A stretch of 7,525 bases of DNA from Acidimicrobiales bacterium. Lineage in GTDB: Bacteria > Actinomycetota > Acidimicrobiia > Acidimicrobiales > JABEUL01. This document shows, piece by piece, positions 1 to 5,440 of this stretch; the stretch's first letter is position 1, and the number at the start of each line of letters is the position of its first letter. The notes under the pieces were generated by a model. That model did not search any database, was not told the DNA's origin, and saw only the letters and a list, made by a program, of their open reading frames with translations. The stretch is from NCBI GenBank assembly GCA_027451605.1, contig DAIDJA010000078.1, forward strand, positions 1 to 7,525, in the 5' to 3' direction. The position numbers and the translations under genes were made by a program.

Positions 1-1
1 G

Positions 2-247
2 AATTATTATTTGGCGGCCATAACAAATGTCGGCACAAATTGGCAGACGGTTCAGGGATCTACTGATTTTAAAATTAACGATCTTTCGTGTAATGTAATG
101 CTTCGTATGGGTATTGGCCGGAATCAAAGCCCTCCGGTAATAACCAATGCCGGCGAGACATTGTTTTCGAATCTGGCGAGTATGTCCGTTGATATTGCAA
201 ATAATTTGAGTCCCGTTGGATTAACCTCCATCTTTCCCGATTTCTAA
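2..247 (+). CDS. Unrecognised protein, C-terminal part only (cut by window start)
   Basis: The reading frame is open from the first bases and ends at TAA 245-247, so this is most likely the tail of a longer gene that begins outside the window. A TTG at 11 could serve as a start, but no Shine-Dalgarno sequence can be seen before it, and the first bases are coding-compatible in the same frame. The roughly 81 visible residues are polar and rich in Asn, Ser, Thr and Gly, with one Cys and no obvious catalytic motif or membrane segment. The chain ends in FPDF. The composition resembles a secreted or surface-exposed domain, but I do not recognise a family. No convincing terminator follows; the only inverted repeat is five bases long (253-257 with 268-272). 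Confidence 0.5.
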   Translation, partial: NYYLAAITNVGTNWQTVQGSTDFKINDLSCNVMLRMGIGRNQSPPVITNAGETLFSNLASMSVDIANNLSPVGLTSIFPDF

Positions 248-410
248 CTAAAACTCTTGTAATTAATAGAGTAAGTTCTGTACACGTTTCGGGGCTAGGT
301 GTAATAATGCACTACAAAACACGATAGAAGACCGAAAGAAATGATCTATGTAAAATAGAAGATACAGTATTTGAATGCTTTAAACACCCAGTTAACAGGA
401 AAGGACAAAC

Positions 411-896
411 TTGCGTAATTCGGATTTAATAAACAATGCCTTAAATTATCAGTTAAGGATCGAAACAAATAATCTACAAAAGGAGCCCATGAGGCAGCTT
501 GTAATAGTCAGCTGCATGGACTCAAGATTGGATATTTTTAAAATATTTTCTCTGGGTTCGGGACAGGCACACATAGTAAGAAATGCGGGAGGTGTTATTA
601 CCGAAGATGTTTTAAGGTCGATTGCAATTTCGCAGAGAAAACTTAATACCAATGAAATTATCGTTATGCAGCATCTTGACTGTGGTCTTAAAATCTTGGA
701 TGACGTTGAGTTTTTGGACGAAATTGAGAACTTAGGAGGCGAAAGGCCCGCCTGGAAGACCCATGCCTTTAAAGACAGTAGAGCCAACATGATAGGGTCG
801 CTCGAATTGATAAAAAATGCACCCTATATTAATTCGGAGAACCTCGTAGGCCTACTTATTAATGAGACAACCGGCGAAGTTGAAAAGGTTGAATAA
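411..896 (+). CDS. Beta-class carbonic anhydrase (short, Rv1284-like)
   Basis: Zinc enzyme that interconverts CO2 and bicarbonate in the cytoplasm. Seen: CMDSRLD at residues 35-41 gives zinc ligand Cys35 and the Asp37-Arg39 dyad; RNAGG lies at 57-61; QHLDCG at 87-92 gives zinc ligands His88 and Cys91. At 161 residues it matches the short mycobacterial Rv1284-type beta enzymes (about 163 residues, from memory) rather than the 200-plus residue Can/CynT type, and similarity runs through the DDVxRSxAISQ segment. The TTG start at 411 is supported by a good Shine-Dalgarno, AGGAAAGGA at 397-405, five bases upstream. The nearest ATG inside, codon 27, is too close to the catalytic core. It stands alone: 163 bases separate it from the gene before, and it converges on the DUF302 gene. 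Family assignment is firm; the physiological role (pH or carboxylation supply) is inference. Confidence 0.93.
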   Translation: MRNSDLINNALNYQLRIETNNLQKEPMRQLVIVSCMDSRLDIFKIFSLGSGQAHIVRNAGGVITEDVLRSIAISQRKLNTNEIIVMQHLDCGLKILDDVEFLDEIENLGGERPAWKTHAFKDSRANMIGSLELIKNAPYINSENLVGLLINETTGEVEKVE

Positions 897-901
897 TCAA
901 T

Positions 902-936
902 CAGGTTGCTATTTGAAATCCAGGTTGTCTATTGAA
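902..936. repeat. Imperfect 16-base direct repeat in the convergent gap
   Basis: Two copies of a CAGGTTG...TATT(T)GAA unit lie at 902-917 and 921-936, 19 bases apart, just after the carbonic anhydrase stop. They differ by a shifted base in the middle. With only two imperfect copies, a chance or replication-slippage origin is as likely as a function. No clear hairpin plus T-run terminator is visible in the 897-1005 gap for either convergent gene. Confidence 0.3.
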
Positions 937-1005
937 GTGACTTTACCTAAACTTTAATCTAACCAGTTTGGAATCTTTTGCAATGGATTCTAAAATTCAG
1001 CCGGA

Positions 1006-1401
1006 TTACCCGTTGGCAACATTCCGTGCGTTATTGAGTGCCTGTGATAGCTTTTCAAAAGCTTCACCGGCGAGTTCGGAAAGTTCATCGCCTTCGATTA
1101 AGTCTCTTGGGTCAACAGATTTAACTATGATTTTATCGGAACCGGTAGCAGTTGAAAGCGTTACGTTACACGGTAGCAATAATGACAGATTGATGTCGTG
1201 ACTTAACGCCCTGTGTGCGAACTTTGGATTGCATGCTCCAAGGATGATGAGTGGCTGAAAATCTACGTCTATTTTCTCTTTTAATGTTTTAGATACATCT
1301 ATTTTTGTCAGAACTCCAAATCCCACCTTCTTAAGCTCTTCCGTAACTATCTCTTCGGCTTTTTGTAGATCTACATTGAGCTCCGCTGTAATACTGTTCA
1401 T
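1006..1401 (-). CDS. DUF302 family protein
   Basis: Small (131 residues) cytoplasmic protein of the DUF302 family, whose biochemical function is not established. Seen: the family core, with F-G-V-L-T-K-I-D-V at 28-36, a TLKEK turn at 39-43, GACNP at 55-59, a following A-x-x-A-L helix, and LLLPCNV at 74-80. Cys57 and Cys78 are the conserved cysteines and could act in thiol or metal chemistry. It is the last gene of a minus-strand operon, starting 23 bases after the CsoR-family stop, with GAAAGGA as Shine-Dalgarno. DUF302 genes are often found near rhodaneses and sulfur-oxidation genes, and the neighbours here (persulfide dioxygenase, thiol-sensing repressor) suggest a role in handling reactive sulfur. 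That role is inference from context. The family call is confident. Confidence 0.87.
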   Translation of the reverse strand: MNSITAELNVDLQKAEEIVTEELKKVGFGVLTKIDVSKTLKEKIDVDFQPLIILGACNPKFAHRALSHDINLSLLLPCNVTLSTATGSDKIIVKSVDPRDLIEGDELSELAGEAFEKLSQALNNARNVANG

Positions 1402-1424
1402 ATGATTCCTTTCATTTTTTAAAG

Positions 1425-1697
1425 TTATATTATTTTTGTAAAAAGTTTTTCGATGTCTTCAAACCCATATTCATCTTCTTTTTTTAAGAATTCATCATTC
1501 GAAGCGCAATATTTGAGGGCTGAAGTAAAAAGGTTTACCGTAGCGCTCTGGATCGCCTTGTTTGCTGCCGCAAGTTGTATTAAGATCTCTTTGCAATCTT
1601 TTTGATCTTGGAGCATAACTTCTACGGCGGCAAGTTGACCCTTGACTCTTGAAATTCTGTTTTGTGTTTGTTTTGAAATCTCTTCCGGGAAGTTCAT
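1425..1697 (-). CDS. CsoR/FrmR-family repressor, CstR-like persulfide sensor
   Basis: All-helical DNA-binding repressor of the CsoR/RcnR/FrmR/CstR (DUF156) family, 90 residues, the usual length. Seen: RISRVKGQL at 14-22, the N-terminal DNA-binding helix signature; Cys35 in the QKDCKEIL segment; AAANKAIQSA in the second helix; Cys64 in LKYCAS. In copper-sensing CsoR the second helix carries His-x3-Cys; here the His position is Ala60, and no His occurs anywhere in the protein. Two cysteines without the His is the pattern of CstR, which senses persulfides by forming inter-subunit sulfur bridges between these cysteines. It starts at ATG 1697 with a very strong GAGGAGGA Shine-Dalgarno at 1701-1708. 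It lies 16 bases after the rhodanese/dioxygenase stop and 23 bases before DUF302. A matching operator lies before the operon, so it probably represses its own operon. CstR-type sensing is inferred from residues and context. Confidence 0.9.
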   Translation of the reverse strand: MNFPEEISKQTQNRISRVKGQLAAVEVMLQDQKDCKEILIQLAAANKAIQSATVNLFTSALKYCASNDEFLKKEDEYGFEDIEKLFTKII

Positions 1698-1713
1698 GAT
1701 TCCTCCTCTATAT

Positions 1714-2811
1714 TTAGATTGAGCACCGGTTTGGACCCATCTCCAGGCTTACGAGTACCTCAGGCCCAAGGTTACTTATCCCCATATTTGATTTTATTAT
1801 TTCTTGATAGAAAGGCGGTCTGTCTATTTTCTCATTTGTAACCCAAGCCATGAACTCCTTTTTATCAAGCGATAATGGTTCCATTGTATGTTTTAATGTG
1901 CCTAAGTTAACTGAGACAGGTTTATTTTTCTTAATCGGTGTGTCTGAGCCAAAATGAGCGGGGAGTATTACGGTATCATCGTTGAATTTTAGTAATTTGC
2001 CGTGAAGTGACTCATATAGGTTATCTGCAAATTCAACTGCCTTATCGGCAAGATCGGGACGCCCGATTCCGTCAACAAACAGTGTGTCACCGGTCAAAAG
2101 TATTCGATTGGCGATGTTAAATACTACCGACCCATTAGTATGTCCGGGAGTGGATAGCGTTGTAACCGATAGATACAAATCGTTAGTTAAATTAAATTTC
2201 TGATTGTCTTTAAGGGGAGTGAATTCAAAGTGAAAGTTATCGGCCGGGTTCAGATAAAGTTGTGCCCCGGTGGCACTGCTGAGGAGTCTAGACCCGCTTA
2301 AGTGATCGGCGTGTAAATGAGTATCAAAAATTGCTGTAATTTTTGAATTGCGGCTTTGTGCCAGTTCAATATACCTTTCCAAATGGACAGTCGGATCTAT
2401 TACATAAGCCTGCGAGTCGAATATTATCATGTAGGAAAGGCATCCTTTTCCGACTCTTCTCAGTTGGATTAGTTCCAATCCGTCAACGTCAACGTTTACC
2501 GTGTCGTAGGCCGTACTCCATGCAAACATACCACCGTCTACGTTGACTGCATCGTAGCCGGAACTTTTAAGAATTTTACAACCGTAGCGTGACCTGTTGC
2601 CGGAAGCGCATATTACGAGAATCTTTTTGTCTTTGGGAATTGCATTTAAATTGTCGGGCAGTTCGTTAAGCGGAATATTCAGAGCGTTCTTAATTGACCA
2701 TTCTTCAAATTCTTCTCTTTGTCTAACGTCTAAGATTATGGAATCTGTCTGGTCGTAAACGTGGTCTATCAAGAGATCCGCGGATATCGATTTATTTGAA
2801 AAAATGTTCAT
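1714..2811 (-). CDS. Rhodanese-persulfide dioxygenase fusion (MBL fold)
   Basis: Predicted cytoplasmic enzyme handling persulfide sulfur, 365 residues. Residues 1-101 form one rhodanese domain with LDVRQREEF at 27-35 and the catalytic loop CASGNRS at 68-74 (Cys68, sulfur carrier). Residues 111-365 form a metallo-beta-lactamase-fold domain of the ETHE1/persulfide dioxygenase group: HTHLHADH with His165, His167, Asp169 and His170, then TPGHTNGS with His224, GDTLF with Asp242, and His286. In ETHE1-like dioxygenases, iron is held by the equivalents of His165, His224 and Asp242, and GSSH is oxidised to sulfite and GSH. The chain ends in GPNRCSI. In S. aureus CstB and in the characterised PDO-rhodanese fusion the dioxygenase comes first; here the order is reversed. 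It is the first gene of an operon with the CsoR-type regulator and DUF302. The ATG at 2811 has no Shine-Dalgarno and lies 14 bases from the operator, so the leader must be very short. The thiol substrate is unknown. Confidence 0.9.
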   Translation of the reverse strand: MNIFSNKSISADLLIDHVYDQTDSIILDVRQREEFEEWSIKNALNIPLNELPDNLNAIPKDKKILVICASGNRSRYGCKILKSSGYDAVNVDGGMFAWSTAYDTVNVDVDGLELIQLRRVGKGCLSYMIIFDSQAYVIDPTVHLERYIELAQSRNSKITAIFDTHLHADHLSGSRLLSSATGAQLYLNPADNFHFEFTPLKDNQKFNLTNDLYLSVTTLSTPGHTNGSVVFNIANRILLTGDTLFVDGIGRPDLADKAVEFADNLYESLHGKLLKFNDDTVILPAHFGSDTPIKKNKPVSVNLGTLKHTMEPLSLDKKEFMAWVTNEKIDRPPFYQEIIKSNMGISNLGPEVLVSLEMGPNRCSI

Positions 2812-2825
2812 GCCGTTTACAACAG

Positions 2826-2841
2826 ATACCCTAGGGGGTAT
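2826..2841. promoter_or_regulatory. CsoR/CstR-type operator of the persulfide operon
   Basis: The 16-base sequence ATACCCTAGGGGGTAT has perfect ATACCC/GGGTAT ends around a short AT-containing centre. This is the form of known CsoR/CstR operators (inverted C/G tracts flanked by AT). It lies 14 bases upstream of the rhodanese/dioxygenase ATG (2811), and the operon encodes a CsoR-family protein, so autorepression is the natural reading. A possible minus-strand -10 element, TAAAAT (plus coordinates 2848-2853), would place transcription initiation at or inside the operator, so repressor binding would block initiation. The operator match is direct; binding by the 1425-1697 product is inference. Confidence 0.75.
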
Positions 2842-2955
2842 ATTCCCATTTTAATGTTCGAATTCGATATTTCGGGTTAAATCGTCTGAGATTTGATTGC
2901 AGATCAGGCATTTAATCCGGCTACTGATACCGAAGACGGCAAAACAAATATCTTC

Positions 2956-2980
2956 CCGATTCGTGGAAATCGGTTATTTT
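2956..2980 (+). terminator. Possible weak hairpin terminator
   Basis: CCGATT (2956-2961) and AATCGG (2968-2973) form a perfect six-base stem with a six-base loop, followed directly by TTATTTT (2974-2980). The form is that of a weak rho-independent terminator reading on the plus strand. No plus-strand gene lies upstream within this intergenic region, so it could end only a small untranslated transcript, or it may be a chance hairpin. Confidence 0.22.
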
Positions 2981-3141
2981 AACTGAAGTTGCACGAATAA
3001 AAGACGAAATTACCCCCAGTTCTATTTATATTTGACCTTTTTATAATTGTCCGAGCAAATAGAATAGATAAAGCGCTTTTTTATTAAAAATGTTAGGATG
3101 ATCGTGGTAAAAATTTAGCCATAGATCAATAACGTGGCCAA

Positions 3142-3182
3142 GATCAACAAATTAACGAAGCTATAGCTGTTAATTTGTGATC
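3142..3182. repeat. 41-base interrupted palindrome upstream of the carboxypeptidase gene
   Basis: Three blocks pair in register: GATCA (3142-3146) with TGATC (3178-3182), CAAATTAAC (3148-3156) with GTTAATTTG (3169-3177), and AGCTA (3159-3163) with TAGCT (3164-3168). The only interruptions are an A at 3147 and GA at 3157-3158, both on the left arm. That gives 19 matched pairs; as RNA about 17 could form around a TATA loop. No T-run follows on either strand, so it is not an ordinary terminator. It could be a dyad operator for a dimeric regulator, an RNA processing hairpin, or the remnant of a small mobile repeat. No second copy was seen in the window. Confidence 0.8.
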
Positions 3183-3194
3183 GTTTAAACCCAA

Positions 3195-3272
3195 ATGCTA
3201 AAAAGTATGGACAAATTTAAATCAGCTGTTTGCTCTTTGTTTTATTCGTTAAAAATTAAGTCGATTACATGA
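3195..3272 (+). CDS. Possible 25-residue leader peptide overlapping the next start
   Basis: A short frame runs from ATG 3195 (second ATG at 3207) to TGA 3270-3272 and encodes a Lys-rich peptide of 25 or 21 residues with one Cys. Its stop overlaps the carboxypeptidase start in an ATGA arrangement typical of translational coupling. The carboxypeptidase has no Shine-Dalgarno of its own, which makes coupling attractive. Against it, neither ATG of the short frame has a good Shine-Dalgarno either, and a frame this short is common by chance in AT-rich DNA. No conserved motif was recognised. Confidence 0.25.
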   Translation: MLKSMDKFKSAVCSLFYSLKIKSIT

Positions 3273-4507
3273 GCGGAGCTAATATTACTTCAAGACAACA
3301 GAGGATCGCACACCGAAGAGAGTTATTCAGAAGGAGACGAAGGAACTCGCTGATCGGTGCGATTATCATAGTATTTTTGTTCATCATTTTGATCGGCTCT
3401 TCTTTGGGGGCGGCAGTTTCCAAGCCAATTTTTAAGGTTGCGGTTACTTTACCCCAAAGTTATACCGTATCAGCCGTGACCGGAGGAATACAGTGGCCGC
3501 CCAATCCGATTGAATCCGCAGTTGGTGTCGTAGGGTCGGGAGTACTAGCGACTAACGGGGATGCAACACCTAAGCCACTTGCGAGTGTGACTAAATTAAT
3601 GACCGCATATCTAATTCTTAAGGATTTTCCGATGTCGCCAAGCGGAAATGGATTTAATTATACGGTAACGCAATTGGACCAGACTGAGTGGGCAACAGCA
3701 GTTTCCCAAGGTGATTCTGAATCCAGGGTAATGGCCGGAGAGGTTTTAAGTGAACGAACCCTACTCACATATTTACTGGTCCCGAGTGCGGATAATGTCG
3801 CGGACCTTTTGGCCAGAATTGATGCCAAAACCGTATCGAGTTTTGTGGTAAAGATGAATGCTCAAGCCAAGGCATTGGGGATGTATCATACTACTTATTT
3901 GGATCCGAGCGGATTAAATCCGGGGGACGTGTCCACCGCTTTCGATCAGACAATTTTGGCCATGCAGCTAATTCAAAATCCAATCGTAAAACAAATTGTA
4001 GATCAGCCGAGCATTAACTTTCCGGTTTCGGGGTGGCAACAGAGCACCAATCCGATGTTGGGTGTTGATGGCACCTACGGAATTAAAACCGGATATACGC
4101 CACAGGCGGGGGGAGTGCTGGTCTTTGCGACTCCTTTTAACTATCAGGGTCTTACCCTCACCGTGGTCGGGGTAATGATCGGATTGGCAGGAACGTATTC
4201 GATACTCAGACAACTTGCCCATTACGGTCAACTTTTGTTCCAAAGTATTACAAAGGGGTTGCAAAAGGTTAATCTTCCTTCTCAAAATGATATAGGTCAG
4301 ATCCGGGAGGTCGGCGGTATGAATATGAGATTTAATTTAAAGGTTAATGGGGTCACCGCGTATTTGGAAAGCGGTACACAAGTCTTTTATGCCAAGAGAA
4401 TGATTGGAATAAGCGAGGCGAATCTTCACAAGGGGGCTGTTGTCGGAACCTTATATGTAACCGTGGGAAATTTAAACAACTATTCGTTGAAAATTTTCGC
4501 CGATTAA
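3269..4507 (+). CDS. Membrane-anchored D-alanyl-D-alanine carboxypeptidase (S11 family)
   Basis: Low-molecular-mass penicillin-binding protein that trims the terminal D-Ala from peptidoglycan stem peptides outside the membrane. Seen in 412 residues: a short Arg-rich cytoplasmic tail (RRRRR at 21-25), one transmembrane segment at about 28-50, then the S11 catalytic domain. Active-site motif SVTK (Ser106, Lys109) sits in PLASVTKLM; the second motif is SAD (173-175) in VPSADNVAD, where the family usually has SxN; the third is KTG (273-275) followed by a Gly-rich turn. LDPSGLN at 211-217 is also typical. After about residue 310 comes a beta-rich C-terminal part. No signal-peptidase site is obvious, so it probably stays anchored by the N-terminal helix. 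The ATG at 3269 is the only possible start after an in-frame stop at 3257. It lacks a Shine-Dalgarno and overlaps the stop of a short upstream frame. It is first in a plus-strand cluster of four genes. Confidence 0.92.
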   Translation: MSGANITSRQQRIAHRRELFRRRRRNSLIGAIIIVFLFIILIGSSLGAAVSKPIFKVAVTLPQSYTVSAVTGGIQWPPNPIESAVGVVGSGVLATNGDATPKPLASVTKLMTAYLILKDFPMSPSGNGFNYTVTQLDQTEWATAVSQGDSESRVMAGEVLSERTLLTYLLVPSADNVADLLARIDAKTVSSFVVKMNAQAKALGMYHTTYLDPSGLNPGDVSTAFDQTILAMQLIQNPIVKQIVDQPSINFPVSGWQQSTNPMLGVDGTYGIKTGYTPQAGGVLVFATPFNYQGLTLTVVGVMIGLAGTYSILRQLAHYGQLLFQSITKGLQKVNLPSQNDIGQIREVGGMNMRFNLKVNGVTAYLESGTQVFYAKRMIGISEANLHKGAVVGTLYVTVGNLNNYSLKIFAD

Positions 4508-4543
4508 TCTGGTCGAACTAAGGTATTATATGTACATCAGTTC

Positions 4544-4554
4544 AAGGAGAGGAG
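4544..4554 (+). promoter_or_regulatory. Strong Shine-Dalgarno fixing a GTG start
   Basis: AAGGAGAGGAG lies seven bases before GTG 4562 and decides the start of the YbjQ-family gene, which has no ATG near its N-terminus. Just upstream, TATTAT (4524-4529) resembles a -10 element, but no matching -35 is clear. Confidence 0.75.
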
Positions 4555-4561
4555 ATTAGAA

Positions 4562-5119
4562 GTGACATACTATCCGGAGAATAATCCTGGGTATAATCCA
4601 GGAAACGTCCCTCAGAATATGCCTCAGGGAAATTATCAGCCTGATCCACAGGGAAACGCACAGGGATACAATCAGGGAAACGCACAGGGATACAATCAGG
4701 GATACAATCAGGGGCCCCAACAGAACGTCCCGCAAAATCAGGATCCGTATGGAACACAGAGTGCGCCTCCTCCTCCTACGTCAATTCCGATATCAACCGC
4801 CCTCAAAATTCACGGCTTCGAAATCGTACAGGAGCTCGGGATTGTTTACGGAATAGTTGCCAGATCACTTGGAATCGGAAAATCTTTTACAGCGGGATTT
4901 AAGTCAATGGCCGGGGGTGAAATTAAGCAATATACTCAATTGGTAGAAGATTCAAGAAGACATGCACTGGATAGAATGATCGACAATGCAAGGATTATGG
5001 GAGCCAATGCAATAATCTCAATGAGATTTGACTCATCTGAAATAGTACAGGGCATAACCGAAGTTATTGCTTACGGCACCGCTGTGGTAGTTGTTCCTGA
5101 GGGTCAACTAAATAAATGA
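4562..5119 (+). CDS. YbjQ/UPF0145-family protein with Q/N/G/Y-rich N-terminal repeats
   Basis: Two-part protein of 185 residues. Residues 1-75 are low complexity, almost all Gln, Asn, Gly, Tyr and Pro, with repeats of GNAQGYNQ and GYNQG and a PPPP stretch before the domain; this part is surely disordered. Residues 77-180 are a YbjQ (UPF0145, formerly DUF74) domain, with GGEIKQY at 118-124, an Arg-containing helix, GANAIISMRFD at 147-157 and AYGTAVVV at 170-177, all family landmarks. YbjQ proteins form ring-shaped oligomers; the heavy-metal-binding label given to them rests on homology only, and their function is unknown. The usual family member is about 100-110 residues, so the N-terminal tail is an addition. 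There is no signal peptide. A strong Shine-Dalgarno supports the GTG start. It lies 54 bases after the carboxypeptidase and 33 before a small membrane protein, so one transcript is plausible. Confidence 0.88.
   Translation: MTYYPENNPGYNPGNVPQNMPQGNYQPDPQGNAQGYNQGNAQGYNQGYNQGPQQNVPQNQDPYGTQSAPPPPTSIPISTALKIHGFEIVQELGIVYGIVARSLGIGKSFTAGFKSMAGGEIKQYTQLVEDSRRHALDRMIDNARIMGANAIISMRFDSSEIVQGITEVIAYGTAVVVVPEGQLNK
4651..4710 (+). repeat. 24-base in-frame tandem repeat, 2.5 copies
   Basis: The unit at 4651-4674 is repeated without change at 4675-4698, and its second half (GGGATACAATCA) again at 4699-4710. Each unit encodes eight residues of the GNAQGYNQ type. Identity at the DNA level, including third codon positions, points to recent slippage or recombination, so copy number may vary between strains. 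Looser relatives (CAGGGAAATTATCAG near 4625) lie upstream. Confidence 0.9.
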
Positions 5120-5152
5120 GATGTCTTGGAAAATTGAGGCAATGTCGCTAAG

Positions 5153-5401
5153 TTGGTGTTTATTGGAATGTTGGTTGGGCTCATAGTTGTTTTAATTGTT
5201 GTAGGTTTTATTTCACTTTTGATCTATAGCTTTGTCAGAAAGCGACACGGTGAAGAGCCGGTTGTACCTACTTCGAATTTAATAAGAACCGACGAAGTAT
5301 TCAGAGATCCATCTACCAATAGGCTGATGCGGGTATGGGTTAATCCTGCTGACGGTAAACGCATTTATGTCGCCGAAGGCCACCTGCCGGGAAATATCTG
5401 A
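5153..5401 (+). CDS. Small single-pass membrane protein, function unknown
   Basis: An 82-residue protein that I do not recognise as a named family. Residues 2-27 are one hydrophobic segment rich in Val, Ile and Leu, followed by the basic stretch VRKRH, which by the positive-inside rule puts the C-terminal part in the cytoplasm. Residues 47-76 form a compact motif, TDEVFRDPSTNRLMRVWVNP followed by ADGKRIYVAE, that reads like a small beta hairpin of the form seen in zinc-ribbon-less or DUF-type actinobacterial tails; no Cys is present. The start is uncertain: TTG 5153, GTG 5156 and ATG 5168 are all in frame, and the nearest Shine-Dalgarno-like GAGG (5136-5139) is 13 bases before the TTG. It lies between the YbjQ-family gene and the phosphatase, 33 and 39 bases away, so it is probably in their transcript. 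Confidence 0.72.
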   Translation: MVFIGMLVGLIVVLIVVGFISLLIYSFVRKRHGEEPVVPTSNLIRTDEVFRDPSTNRLMRVWVNPADGKRIYVAEGHLPGNI

Positions 5402-5440
5402 TTAAATAGTGATTAGCTCTGAATTTATAAAGGTTATTTT

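Larger units (their letters stand above)
2812..3268. other. 457-base divergent intergenic region
   Basis: This is the longest non-coding stretch here, between the minus-strand persulfide operon and the plus-strand carboxypeptidase gene. It holds the CsoR-type operator near one end, a small hairpin at 2956-2973, a 41-base interrupted palindrome at 3142-3182, an eight-base palindrome GTTTAAAC at 3183-3190, and a short leader ORF at 3195-3272. A good -10-like TATAAT lies at 3042-3047, with only a poor -35 at normal distance. A TTGACC at 3032-3037 is too close to it to serve as its -35. No protein-coding gene of normal size, tRNA or other known RNA was recognised. Confidence 0.7.

Noticed and set aside
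449..790. Minus-strand open frame of 113 codons opposite the carbonic anhydrase
   Set aside because: It lies wholly inside a gene with full catalytic motifs on the other strand, has no family resemblance and no ribosome site.
965..990. GAATC/GATTC hairpin between the convergent carbonic anhydrase and DUF302 genes as a bidirectional terminator
   Set aside because: The stem is only five or six bases and no T-run follows on either strand.
968..1201. Plus-strand frame opposite the DUF302 gene
   Set aside because: It is antisense to a protein with conserved family motifs and has no supporting signals.
3010..3018. TTACCCCCA as a second CsoR/CstR half-site
   Set aside because: The matching GGGTA arm is absent at the expected distance; similar single half-sites near 6592 and 6658 also lack partners.
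4651..4710. CRISPR-like spacing of short repeats
   Set aside because: The units are directly adjacent, in frame and coding, with no unique spacers.
4542..4757. Minus-strand frame encoding repeated CIPVRFPD-like units
   Set aside because: The repeats are the antisense reading of the plus-strand GNAQGYNQ repeats; the plus frame has a strong Shine-Dalgarno and a recognised domain.
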